This document shows positions 44,662-52,170 of a stretch of 55,004 nt of DNA, piece after piece. Made by a program: the position numbers and the translations under genes. The notes below the pieces were generated by a model. It had not been told where the DNA came from and ran no database searches. It was given only the letters and a program-made list of their open reading frames with translations. This stretch comes from an uncultured Clostridia bacterium. GTDB taxonomy: Bacteria > Bacillota > Clostridia > TANB77 > CAG-508. Positions within the stretch are counted from its first letter, which is position 1, and each line of letters starts with the position of its first letter. The DNA lies in assembly GCA_934155265.1 (NCBI GenBank), contig CAKPGU010000012.1:1-55004 (forward strand), read 5' to 3'.

Positions 44662-45267
44662 TTATTTTTTTAGACTTTTACAAAGAAAATCTACAACATC
44701 ACTTTCATCTTCATTTGTTTCTTCTCTATCTTCATCTGTCATATCTGTAAAATATTTATTTAATTTTTTATTAATCGATATTGTGTTTAATGGATAGCCT
44801 GGATTAATTTTATCAGAAGGCTTGTCTACTATGTAAAAATCCTCTTTACTCCAAGTATATGTTGATTCTATTCCATTATTTATAACTGCAATTCCATAAA
44901 CCCATCTACAAGTTAATTTTCCATTTTCACCATATTTATGTGCTAAATTCGAATAATATTCAATCATTTCATCATCATTTAATCTTTTTCCATTAACTCT
45001 TCTAACATACATTCCTGGTTGTTTATTTTCTGGTATTCCTTCGATGTACAAATTATCATCCATAGCAAATACCAGGCAGTCCATCTCTTTAGCATATGTT
45101 CTTGCTTTTATTAATGCATTTTCTATTGCATTTTTCCCATTTTCTTCAATGTTTATCTTATTTTCTATATCATTAATTGTAATTATTTCAATTCCGTTTT
45201 TTAAAAGACCTTTTTCAAATCTTTTGGCTTTACTTTCATTTTCTGTTGCAAAAAATACTTTTTTCAT
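44662..45267 (-). CDS. HAM1/RdgB-like nucleoside-triphosphate pyrophosphatase, divergent
   Basis: 201 residues. KKVFFATENESKAKRFE fits the family T-x-N-x-x-K opening, NAIENALIKARTYAKEMD and AMDDNLYIEG near 69-78 match the metal-binding E/D region, and KQPGMYVRR near 83 the PG-x-Y-S-x-R motif. Family members hydrolyse ITP/XTP to keep abnormal bases out of DNA. The late part is longer and more acidic than usual, and several normally conserved positions differ, so the substrate may differ. Start ATG 45267 has AGGAAGTGGAAAG upstream. Confidence 0.7.
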   Translation of the reverse strand: MKKVFFATENESKAKRFEKGLLKNGIEIITINDIENKINIEENGKNAIENALIKARTYAKEMDCLVFAMDDNLYIEGIPENKQPGMYVRRVNGKRLNDDEMIEYYSNLAHKYGENGKLTCRWVYGIAVINNGIESTYTWSKEDFYIVDKPSDKINPGYPLNTISINKKLNKYFTDMTDEDREETNEDESDVVDFLCKSLKK

Positions 45268-45297
45268 TCTTTCCACTTCCTAATTATATAATTAATA

Positions 45298-45325
45298 AAT
45301 TAAGCATGTGTATACATGCTTAATT
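45298..45325 (-). terminator. Terminator after the four-helix membrane protein gene
   Basis: AATTAAGCATG (45298-45308) pairs with CATGCTTAATT (45315-45325), loop TGTATA, beginning immediately next to the stop at 45326. Confidence 0.7.
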
Positions 45326-45817
45326 TTAATAGAATTTATATTCATTCTTATCTTCTCTTTCGTCTCTTTTCTTTAACTCTTCATCATACTTTTCATTTTT
45401 AAAATACCAATCTGTCTTTTTATCAATTGGATTAATTTTTCTTCCCTTGTCAACTAACATATCTACTACAGAAAACAATGCCAATACTATTGCAATAATA
45501 TCTGAAATTAAATTTACACTTAAATCTATTGTTAATGTTGCTTTTCCTAGTAAACATGGTATTAAATTTGCAACTAAATGCTCTCCAAAATATGCACCAT
45601 ATATTACTAGGTATATTAATGAACCTACCATTTTTCTTTTTACAACTAAAACTATACAAATTACTGTTGCAAATGCTATTATTACTTCCATATTAAAATT
45701 GTATGCTACTAAACCTATAAAATCAATAGAATATTGAGTACATAGTGCTACTACTGCTCTAAATAGCCAAAACATTACCATGAAGATTGCAATCATCCAT
45801 GTTGAAAAATTTGACAT
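45326..45817 (-). CDS. Four-helix membrane protein, unknown function
   Basis: 163 residues with helices at about 5-27, 43-60, 64-82 and 97-116, then a charged cytoplasmic tail (about 120-163) rich in Lys/Asp/Glu. No family motif recognised; several helices resemble YoaK- or DUF-type small membrane proteins in general only. AAGAAAGGATGTTATAAT precedes the ATG. It lies between two transcription terminators, so it appears to be expressed as a single gene. Confidence 0.6.
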   Translation of the reverse strand: MSNFSTWMIAIFMVMFWLFRAVVALCTQYSIDFIGLVAYNFNMEVIIAFATVICIVLVVKRKMVGSLIYLVIYGAYFGEHLVANLIPCLLGKATLTIDLSVNLISDIIAIVLALFSVVDMLVDKGRKINPIDKKTDWYFKNEKYDEELKKRDEREDKNEYKFY

Positions 45818-45850
45818 ATTATAACATCCTTTCTTTACTATTATATTAAA

Positions 45851-45894
45851 AGAGTTGGGGATTGTAGAAATCTAATTTCCACCCCCAACTTCTT
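45851..45894 (-). terminator. Terminator after the DUF1292 gene
   Basis: AGAGTTGGGG and CCCCCAACTTCT arms around a partly paired interior; overlaps the DUF1292 stop region and ends the ireB-ruvX operon. Confidence 0.65.
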
Positions 45895-46193
45895 TAGTCT
45901 TCATCTACAAAATTAAATTCATCTTTATATTTTTCTTTAAATATTGAAAATACTTTGTTTAAAATTTCTTCATCTTCAACACCAACATATGATTCTTCTT
46001 CAGACTCTTCATCAGTGTCTTCTAATTTAAGTATAACTACTTCTCCCTCTTCTTCTTCTCCTTCTTCTGTTACTGGTAATAAAACTACATATTCTTCATT
46101 ATCTAATTCTACTAAATCTAGGAATTCGAATTGTACCTCATTTCCATCTTCGTCATTTAGACGTATTATATTATCTAATTCTTCGTTTTCCAT
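45894..46193 (-). CDS. yrzB: DUF1292 family acidic protein (YrzB-like)
   Basis: 99 residues, strongly acidic. NIIRLNDEDGNEVQFEFLDL and EEYVVLLPVTEE near 36 and EVVILKLED near 52 are the DUF1292 pattern. In Bacillus the homologue yrzB follows yrrK (ruvX) and yrzL (ireB), as it does here, which supports the call. GGAG lies 3 nt from ATG at 46196 and 6 nt from ATG at 46193, so the second is preferred. Function unknown. Confidence 0.85.
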   Translation of the reverse strand: MENEELDNIIRLNDEDGNEVQFEFLDLVELDNEEYVVLLPVTEEGEEEEGEVVILKLEDTDEESEEESYVGVEDEEILNKVFSIFKEKYKDEFNFVDED

Positions 46194-46255
46194 CATTTGC
46201 TCCTTTCAAATTTAATTTTCACTTATATATTACACTATTTTTTATATTTTGGCAA

Positions 46256-46675
46256 CTAATTTTTGATTTTATTTAAATATGTTTCTAGAATATATACTGC
46301 AGATATAGTATCTACTATATTTCTTTTTTTATTCTTGTTAACATCCAAGAAATTCATAGTTTTATGAGCAGCAACTGTTGTAAGTCTTTCATCAATTATC
46401 TCAATTTTTAATTTGTTATATTTACATTTCAACTTATGTATAAATTTCTCTGTTATTTCAGTTCTTTTTGATGAAGTCCCATTCATATTTATTGGCTTAC
46501 CTATTACTATTGTATCGATCTCATATTCTTCTAGTATTTCATCTAATCTTTTTAGAATTATTTTATCTGATCCACTATTATGAATTGTTTCTAAACCTTG
46601 TGCTGTAATATTCAATGGATCTGTTATAGCAATTCCTGTTCTTGCATCTCCATAATCTATACCTAATATTCGCAT
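46256..46675 (-). CDS. ruvX: Putative pre-16S rRNA nuclease / Holliday junction resolvase RuvX (YqgF)
   Basis: 139 residues. RNase-H-like fold with MRILGIDYGDARTGIAI at the start (first catalytic Asp), TIVIGKPINMNGT near 67, and EIIDERLTTVAAH near 98 with the late acidic residues; DTISAVYILETYL ends the fold. It matures the 5' end of 16S rRNA in E. coli; the Bacillus homologue is YrrK. GAGGAAGT before ATG 46675 fixes the start. The ireB stop lies 7 nt before this ATG. Confidence 0.93.
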   Translation of the reverse strand: MRILGIDYGDARTGIAITDPLNITAQGLETIHNSGSDKIILKRLDEILEEYEIDTIVIGKPINMNGTSSKRTEITEKFIHKLKCKYNKLKIEIIDERLTTVAAHKTMNFLDVNKNKKRNIVDTISAVYILETYLNKIKN

Positions 46676-46682
46676 ACTTCCT

Positions 46683-46937
46683 CTATTCTTCCAATCCAAT
46701 ATAATCCCTAACCATACTTCCTAATAATTCATCTCTTTCTATCTGTCTTATTTTATTTCTTGCATTATTATGGCTTGTTATATATGTTGGATCTCCTGAT
46801 AATATATATCCTACTATTTGATTTATTGGATTATATCCTTTTTCAACTAGTGCCTCGTACACTTCTTTTAATATTTCTTTTGTTTTTGTATTTTTTTCTT
46901 TTTCAAAATTGAAACTCATTGTTTTGTCAAAATCCAT
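46683..46937 (-). CDS. ireB: IreB family regulatory phosphoprotein (YrzL, DUF965)
   Basis: 84 residues. FNFEKEKNTKTKEILKEVYE, then ALVEKGYNPINQIVGYILSGDPTYITSH near 32 and ARNKIRQIERDELL near 59 are near-complete family matches. In Enterococcus IreB is phosphorylated by the Ser/Thr kinase IreK and dampens cephalosporin tolerance. It normally follows alaS; here alaS lies 3 kb away and ireB instead follows the degenerate-GGDEF gene by 24 nt. GGAGGTAAGGTATT precedes ATG. Confidence 0.95.
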   Translation of the reverse strand: MDFDKTMSFNFEKEKNTKTKEILKEVYEALVEKGYNPINQIVGYILSGDPTYITSHNNARNKIRQIERDELLGSMVRDYIGLEE

Positions 46938-46961
46938 AATACCTTACCTCCTTTTGTTTAA

Positions 46962-48101
46962 CTAAATAACAGTAATATCATTCTCACTTTTATCAGCATT
47001 ATCTATATATTGTTCTAATTTTTTTAATACTTCTTCCATTCCTGTACCTTTATAATATGTTGTTAATACAAAATTAAGTTTAGCTTTTACTATCTGTGGT
47101 TCTTCATTTTTCTTCTTTTTCTTTTTTCTATCTATTGCTTCAATTTCTATTTCTTCTATATCTTTATTTACTGGTAATGTTATTTCTAATTCTTCTGCAG
47201 CTTTTTTCATATCTGTAACAAATGTAGTTACTGAATCTATATCAACTCCGGAAAAAACTATTACAAATTTAGGTCCCATATATCTTATAAATAAATAATC
47301 ATTTGATATATTATTTTCAACAAATTGGCTTACATCTATTATTACTTGATTTCCTAGTTTTCTAGAATAATTATCATTTATTGCTTCTATGTTTGTTATT
47401 CTAAACATACAAACTGCAGATGTTGTATATTTGTCTATTATCTTTTTTCCTTCTCCATATAAATATTCTTCAGAATATAGACCTGTAAATAAGTCTTTTC
47501 TTACTATAGATTCCAATGTCTTTTGATGTACTACTGTTTTTAATACTGATACTATGTTTTCTTTTACTACTTCAAATATTGTAGTATCAATATTATCAAA
47601 ATCATGTGGTACTCCACTTTCTATTATCCAATATCCAATATATACATTATCTATATATATTGGAAAAAATATTGCTGACTTTGCTCTTCCAAATTCCATT
47701 TCTTGATATGGTAATCTCTCGTTATCATTATTTACAGTTACATATTTGGGTGCTGCAGTCGCTATACTGTCTTTAAAAATTGGAACATCTTGTAATTTAC
47801 TAAGTGTATTCCAGTGTTTAGGTTCTACATTTGACGCTTTTACTTGATATTCAGCTCCATTGAATACTACAATTGTTGAATACTTTATTTCATATTTTTC
47901 TATTAAAATATCATTTATTTTTTGTATTTTTTCATCAACTGAAGAACATTCTCCAATCGTGCTTAAAAAATCTTGTAAAACCCTCAAATTATTAGCTTGT
48001 CTATTTAAGTTATTAAATTGCTGTATTTTTTTGTGTATTGTTATATTATAAATCAGTAATGCAATTATAATTGCAACCAGTATTCCTACTATGAATATCA
48101 A
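46962..48101 (-). CDS. Membrane GAF protein with catalytically degenerate GGDEF domain
   Basis: 379 residues with a TTG start after GGAGGGAAAATAAG. One helix (about 2-22), a coiled segment (about 25-45), a GAF-like domain (about 45-195: YSTIVVFNGAEYQVKA, AIFFPIYIDNVYIGYWIIE) and a GGDEF-like domain (about 200-330) starting KDLFTGLYSEEYL. The signature GGDEF is replaced by MGPKF (about 273-277), and a Lys-run insertion lies near 325, so it cannot make c-di-GMP. It probably works as a sensor or binding partner. It directly follows the TadZ-like gene. Confidence 0.8.
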   Translation of the reverse strand: MIFIVGILVAIIIALLIYNITIHKKIQQFNNLNRQANNLRVLQDFLSTIGECSSVDEKIQKINDILIEKYEIKYSTIVVFNGAEYQVKASNVEPKHWNTLSKLQDVPIFKDSIATAAPKYVTVNNDNERLPYQEMEFGRAKSAIFFPIYIDNVYIGYWIIESGVPHDFDNIDTTIFEVVKENIVSVLKTVVHQKTLESIVRKDLFTGLYSEEYLYGEGKKIIDKYTTSAVCMFRITNIEAINDNYSRKLGNQVIIDVSQFVENNISNDYLFIRYMGPKFVIVFSGVDIDSVTTFVTDMKKAAEELEITLPVNKDIEEIEIEAIDRKKKKKKNEEPQIVKAKLNFVLTTYYKGTGMEEVLKKLEQYIDNADKSENDITVI

Positions 48102-48119
48102 CTTATTTTCCCTCCAATA

Positions 48120-50420
48120 CTAATAATTTTGTTTCATTTGATTTAATGTGTTATTCATTCTTGGTGAAAAACCATTATTACTACTGTTATTTTTTATTGA
48201 TGGTGGTGCATATTTTGCATCTTTTTTATTTATTCTATATACCATGCTTGCTAATTTTTGCAAACATTGTAAGAATTCTTTTGTATATCCTTTTAAAGAA
48301 ATATCACATGTTACTAATCCATCTAAATATCTTAAATATGATTTTAAGTCAAATGGAATTGTTGTATGTGGCACTGTTCTTCTATTAAATAGCTCTTTTC
48401 TTAATGTCATTGCAGCATCATTATATATTGAAATTCCACCTATTAATATTTCTTCACTAATTTCTTTTGTTCCTACAAATTTATTTAATACTACTCTTGC
48501 TTTTTCTTCTTCAAACATTCCTTTATCAGCTAATTGCCTTAAAAATGCTGTAAGTGGTTGTATTGTTAGTATATCCATTGATTGAACTAAATATATTTCT
48601 TGAGCATATTTGAAATATCTCATTGGAGTTAAAAAGTCACAATCCATTAATACAACTGTATGCATTGTTAATAATGTTTCAATTATTGGTTCTACTGCTT
48701 CCAAGTTTTCATCATTTTCAAATGGTGATGTATATATTGTTAGATTCTTATGTTCTTGTATTCCATTTGCTTTACCAACTTTTAAATTTTTCATTATGTA
48801 ATTTGATTGTTTTCTTAATTCTTCTTCATTTTTTGTATATATATAATATGAGTTTCTATTTTTTGTTAAATCTAATATTGCAGTATCAATTCCATTCATT
48901 GATAATATTTCTGCAACATTATTAACTAAAAATGATGTTCCATTTTTACTTGTTCCTACAAATGCTACTAATTTTTGATTTGATTTTATTATATTATATA
49001 TATCTAATTCTGGATATTCTTCTTTCTCACTTTTTTCCAATGGATTATCTATATGTGCTTCTTGTTCATTTTCTCTTCTCAAATTATTTAATACATTTGT
49101 ATATTGTTCATCAACTTTATTTTCATCAAACCCTGGTAAAACGTTTTCTTTGTCATCTTCAACTTCTGGCATTGTAGTTTCATTATTTTCGAATCCTGGC
49201 AACATTGTTTCTTCGTCATTATTTTCGAATCCTGGCAACATTGTTTCTTCGTCATTATTTTCAAACCCTGGTAATATTGCCTCTTCCTCATTGTTTTCAA
49301 ACCCTGGCAATGTTGTCTCTTCTTCAAAATCCTCATGTTCTTCAACTACTTTTTTTGGTCTTCCTCTTTTTCTTTTTACTTGCTCTACAACTGGTTCTAC
49401 CGGTGTTTTTCTAGGTCTTCCTCTTCCACGTTTTACAGGTTGAACAACTTCTTCTGAAATTTTTTCTGGTTCATTATTTTGTACTACTTTTTCTGAATCT
49501 TCATCAGTATTTATTGTTGATTTGATTTTTGGCATACTATTTACCATTGTATTACTTATACTCTGACTTGATTTTATAGAAATTTTCTTTTTGCTTAATC
49601 CAATTTCAGATGGAATTACTACAGGCTCACTAGGTTTTTTAGCTTTGCTATTTTTTAATAATACCTCACTAGTTCCTGCATCTTCTTTTTTCTTTTCAAC
49701 TCTTACTGTATCTGATATTTTGTTATTATATGAATTTACTTGTTGATATTTTGCTGACTTTTCTTCAAGTACAGCTCTAACATTTAAAGGTAAACATTTA
49801 CTGATTACTTTTAATTGAGCATCATTATATTGATTAGCTATACTGTCAAAGCTTTCTACATATCTTTGTTCATCATTTTCAATTCTCTTATAATGTGCCA
49901 ATATATTTTGTATTTCTAATTCGCTTACATCATTTCCATCATCTTTTTCATATGATACATCATCTGCATCTATCTTGTAATATATTTTTGCTTCCTTTTT
50001 TGAACGTGGTCTATTTATTAATTTGCATACTTCGCTTGCACTTCTATCATTTCCTAATATTGCATTATAAATTCCAATTCCAAATAGTTTTACTAATATT
50101 GGCTCTGACTTATTTCTTCTTTCTGTACATATCAAAATAATTGGAATATCTTCTCCTTTAGCATTTGAAGCTTCATCACTAATACTATCTAATCTATCAA
50201 ACAAGAATTTATCCATTTGTTCATAATCGGTATTTACATATTGTTCCAAATCCTCACTTATTACAACTCTATCATATGTTTTGTCCCTTTGTAATTCTTT
50301 TAATATTGCATTAAAGTAATAAACATTTTTATATGATATTATTTTCTTGTACTCTGCTTGATATTTCTTTATAATAGCCTGTGATGTATTCTCATTACTT
50401 ACTGCAAATAAAACTTTCAT
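48120..50420 (-). CDS. TadZ/MinD-like ATPase with AT-hooks and LPGFENN repeats
   Basis: 766 residues. N-terminal domain (1-150) resembles the receiver-like head of CpaE/TadZ (VLFAVSNENTSQ, DRVVISEDLEQY). A linker (about 230-480) carries two AT-hooks, KRGRGRPRK near 329 and KRKRGRPKK near 349, then four tandem 12-residue LPGFENNxEE repeats and a fifth degenerate one. The C-terminal domain (about 480-720) is MinD-like, but its P-loop is VGTSKNGTS with no standard GKT/GKS. VVLMDCDFLTP is the Walker B-like strand. GGGGG sets the start. Function unknown. Confidence 0.75.
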   Translation of the reverse strand: MKVLFAVSNENTSQAIIKKYQAEYKKIISYKNVYYFNAILKELQRDKTYDRVVISEDLEQYVNTDYEQMDKFLFDRLDSISDEASNAKGEDIPIILICTERRNKSEPILVKLFGIGIYNAILGNDRSASEVCKLINRPRSKKEAKIYYKIDADDVSYEKDDGNDVSELEIQNILAHYKRIENDEQRYVESFDSIANQYNDAQLKVISKCLPLNVRAVLEEKSAKYQQVNSYNNKISDTVRVEKKKEDAGTSEVLLKNSKAKKPSEPVVIPSEIGLSKKKISIKSSQSISNTMVNSMPKIKSTINTDEDSEKVVQNNEPEKISEEVVQPVKRGRGRPRKTPVEPVVEQVKRKRGRPKKVVEEHEDFEEETTLPGFENNEEEAILPGFENNDEETMLPGFENNDEETMLPGFENNETTMPEVEDDKENVLPGFDENKVDEQYTNVLNNLRRENEQEAHIDNPLEKSEKEEYPELDIYNIIKSNQKLVAFVGTSKNGTSFLVNNVAEILSMNGIDTAILDLTKNRNSYYIYTKNEEELRKQSNYIMKNLKVGKANGIQEHKNLTIYTSPFENDENLEAVEPIIETLLTMHTVVLMDCDFLTPMRYFKYAQEIYLVQSMDILTIQPLTAFLRQLADKGMFEEEKARVVLNKFVGTKEISEEILIGGISIYNDAAMTLRKELFNRRTVPHTTIPFDLKSYLRYLDGLVTCDISLKGYTKEFLQCLQKLASMVYRINKKDAKYAPPSIKNNSSNNGFSPRMNNTLNQMKQNY
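49182..49320 (-). repeat. In-frame 36-nt tandem repeat inside the TadZ-like gene
   Basis: Four copies of a 36-nt unit encode LPGFENN-[DE]-EE-xx; two adjacent copies are identical at the DNA level (AATCCTGGCAACATTG...), which implies recent duplication or slippage and a copy number that may vary between strains. Confidence 0.85.
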
Positions 50421-50423
50421 TTG

Positions 50424-50825
50424 TTACCCCCTTCCAAATTTTACAACAATTGCAAACGCCAGTGGCAAAATTTGGCATATTACTAATATAGTTATAAATG
50501 ATATCATCATTATTAACCCTTTTTCCTGTGTATCTAATTTCCTGATTCCTATTATATATTGATATATTGCACTTATTGCAATTCCTAAAAAACATAGTGG
50601 TATACTATATATTCTTATTAAATTTAAGATATATGCTGTTAATCCATATGCATCTGAACCATATTTTTGTTTGTATTCTTCTAGTGTTTTTGCTGTATTT
50701 TCCTTTATTTTAATTAATTGACTTTCATTTTGTTCATCTATTATGTTTTCTGCTGCATATACTTGTCCATATCCAAATATTACTAATGTCATTAATAATA
50801 TTATTATTGCAACTATCTTTTTCAT
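50424..50825 (-). CDS. Small secreted/membrane protein with signal peptide and two helices, TrbC/VirB2-pilin-like
   Basis: 133 residues. A signal peptide (1-25, cleaved near YAAEN), a short outer segment and two long helices (about 68-90 and 100-126) near the C-terminus ending KFGRG. This is the layout of TrbC/VirB2 pilins, though no family motif confirms it. AAAGGAATGAAAATGGT precedes ATG. Four bases separate it from the TadZ-like gene, so the two are co-translated. It could be a membrane anchor for that ATPase (inference). Confidence 0.6.
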   Translation of the reverse strand: MKKIVAIIILLMTLVIFGYGQVYAAENIIDEQNESQLIKIKENTAKTLEEYKQKYGSDAYGLTAYILNLIRIYSIPLCFLGIAISAIYQYIIGIRKLDTQEKGLIMMISFITILVICQILPLAFAIVVKFGRG

Positions 50826-50889
50826 ACCATTTTCATTCCTTTCACTTGGTCCGTATATTTTCTACCTATATATCATACACTAGAATTTT

Positions 50890-50919
50890 AAAAATAGCAA
50901 GGAAATTCTTGCTATTTTT
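50890..50919. terminator. Bidirectional hairpin upstream of the TadZ operon
   Basis: AAAAATAGCAAG (50890-50901) and CTTGCTATTTTT (50908-50919), loop GAAATT, with A- and T-runs. It lies 65 nt upstream of the first gene of the minus-strand operon, where it could act as an attenuator, or as a terminator for plus-strand transcripts. Confidence 0.7.
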
Positions 50920-51071
50920 TTATTTTTTTTATTTTAGCCAAAATCAAGCTTAACATGCTTTATTCTTATGCCTCTCAATATTTAATTATATATTAAATAA
51001 ACAAATTTGATATCATTAATATCCTATTTTTTTATTATAAATTCACTAAAATATTTTGAGGATGATTTTAT

Positions 51072-51515
51072 ATGGATTTTGATATGATAATTAATAGTAG
51101 ACGTTCTGCTAGATTGTTTTCAAATGATGAAGTTCTTGAAAATGATTTAAATAAAATTTTATCTAGCGGTATATTAGCTCCTTCAGCACGAAATAGACAG
51201 CCCTGGAAATTTTATATTTTAAATGATATTCAAAAGAATCATATTATGAATATGCTTTTGGAATGGGATAAAACTCACCCAAATAAAAGAACAAGTGTAA
51301 AAGGAACTGCAAATCAAATCCGTACAGCTAATAAAATGATAATGGTTTATAGTGATAGTTGTATTTTATGTGATACTTTATATTTAGAAAATGAAATTGA
51401 TCAATATTTAGAAGTAACGAATTATGAGCAAATATGTGGATTTATTGTTGGTAATCCTATATACAATTATCCAACAAAAATAAAAAAGAATTTGAATAGT
51501 CTATTATTAAATTAA
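51072..51515 (+). pseudogene. Nitroreductase-family gene with internal deletion
   Basis: 147 codons. The start is intact (MDFDMIINSRRSARLFSNDE, then LAPSARNRQPWKFYIL, the FMN phosphate-binding loop). After MIMVYSDS the text jumps to CILCDTLYLENEIDQYLE and the late CGFIVGNP. About 30 residues are missing in frame, the helix that lines FMN and forms the dimer in intact enzymes of 170 or more residues. It is unlikely to be an active flavoprotein. GAGGATGATTTTAT precedes the ATG. Confidence 0.6.
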
Positions 51516-51693
51516 AAATTAGAGAAAATTCTAAATTACAAAATGTACACGAGTTTGCACATCCACAAGATAAAAATAGTAATTGATATGTCTTGTTTTC
51601 TACCCGAACAAGTGAAACAACAGGTGTTCCAGCATTAGTTGTTATGTTTCTCCGCATCTCCAAAATCCTACGAGTTAAATATTCATTCATATC

Positions 51694-51873
51694 TCATATC
51701 CTCCTAAAAACTTTACAATAATATATTCTAACTTCATTTACAAATATTCTATGCATTGTATATTCATTAACTCCAAGTATCATTGATAATTTCTTATAGT
51801 TAATTTCTTCACAAAGATTATCTTCTATATATTTTATTTAATTTTTAAATCTTTCATTACTTTGTTTATTCAT
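51694..51873 (-). pseudogene. AraC-type regulator remnant
   Basis: From ATG at 51873 (GAGGAAAAT before it) the frame reads MNKQSNERFKN, an internal TAA at 51838-51840, then IKYIEDNLCEEINYKKLSMI, LGVNEYTMHRIFVNEV. This is the first helix-turn-helix of an AraC/XylS-type regulator. The rest is lost or frameshifted (a nearby short frame, 51457-51690, starts MNEYLTRRILEMRR, similar to the next AraC helix). Dead gene. The 485-nt gap before tRNA-Gly holds this, a nested palindrome and the tRNA terminator. Confidence 0.6.
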
Positions 51874-51918
51874 ATTTTCCTCACATTTTTAAATATTCTA
51901 TCATAAATTTCTGCAGCT

Positions 51919-51960
51919 TTTATATACTATAAAGTTCAGAGAACTTTCCTAGTATATAAA
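51919..51960. repeat. Nested palindrome downstream of tRNA-Gly
   Basis: Outer arms TTTATATACTA (51919-51929) and TAGTATATAAA (51950-51960) pair perfectly over 11 bp and enclose a second stem AAAGTTC-AGA-GAACTTT. Not a gene; may be a mobile-element end or a structured RNA tail. Confidence 0.6.
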
Positions 51961-51967
51961 AAAATAA

Positions 51968-51982
51968 GCCGATTAAATCGAC
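51968..51982 (-). terminator. tRNA-Gly terminator
   Basis: GTCGAT-TTA-ATCGGC stem followed by TTATTTTTTT on the minus strand, about 19 nt after the tRNA 3' end. Confidence 0.7.
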
Positions 51983-52000
51983 CTAAGACAAAATGTATTA

Positions 52001-52074
<74 letters not shown>

Positions 52075-52140
52075 ATATATAACTGTTAATTATTATACCA
52101 TACATGTATATAAAAAGTCTACACTTTAAATAAATATTTA

Positions 52141-52169
52141 AAACAAGAAGGCTACATCCCTTCTTGTTT
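52141..52169 (-). terminator. Terminator after the amylase gene
   Basis: AAACAAGAAGG (52141-52151) pairs with CCTTCTTGTTT (52159-52169); begins next to the amylase stop. Confidence 0.85.
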
Positions 52170-52170
52170 T

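Noticed and set aside
49182..49320. Regular repeats that could be mistaken for a CRISPR array
   Set aside because: Units are contiguous with no spacers, keep the reading frame and encode LPGFENN; it is a coding tandem repeat.
51457..51690. 77-codon minus-strand frame with a Cys-x-x-Cys motif
   Set aside because: It overlaps the nitroreductase end on the opposite strand. Only its first residues look like AraC; the rest shows no protein family and it is treated as part of the decayed zone.
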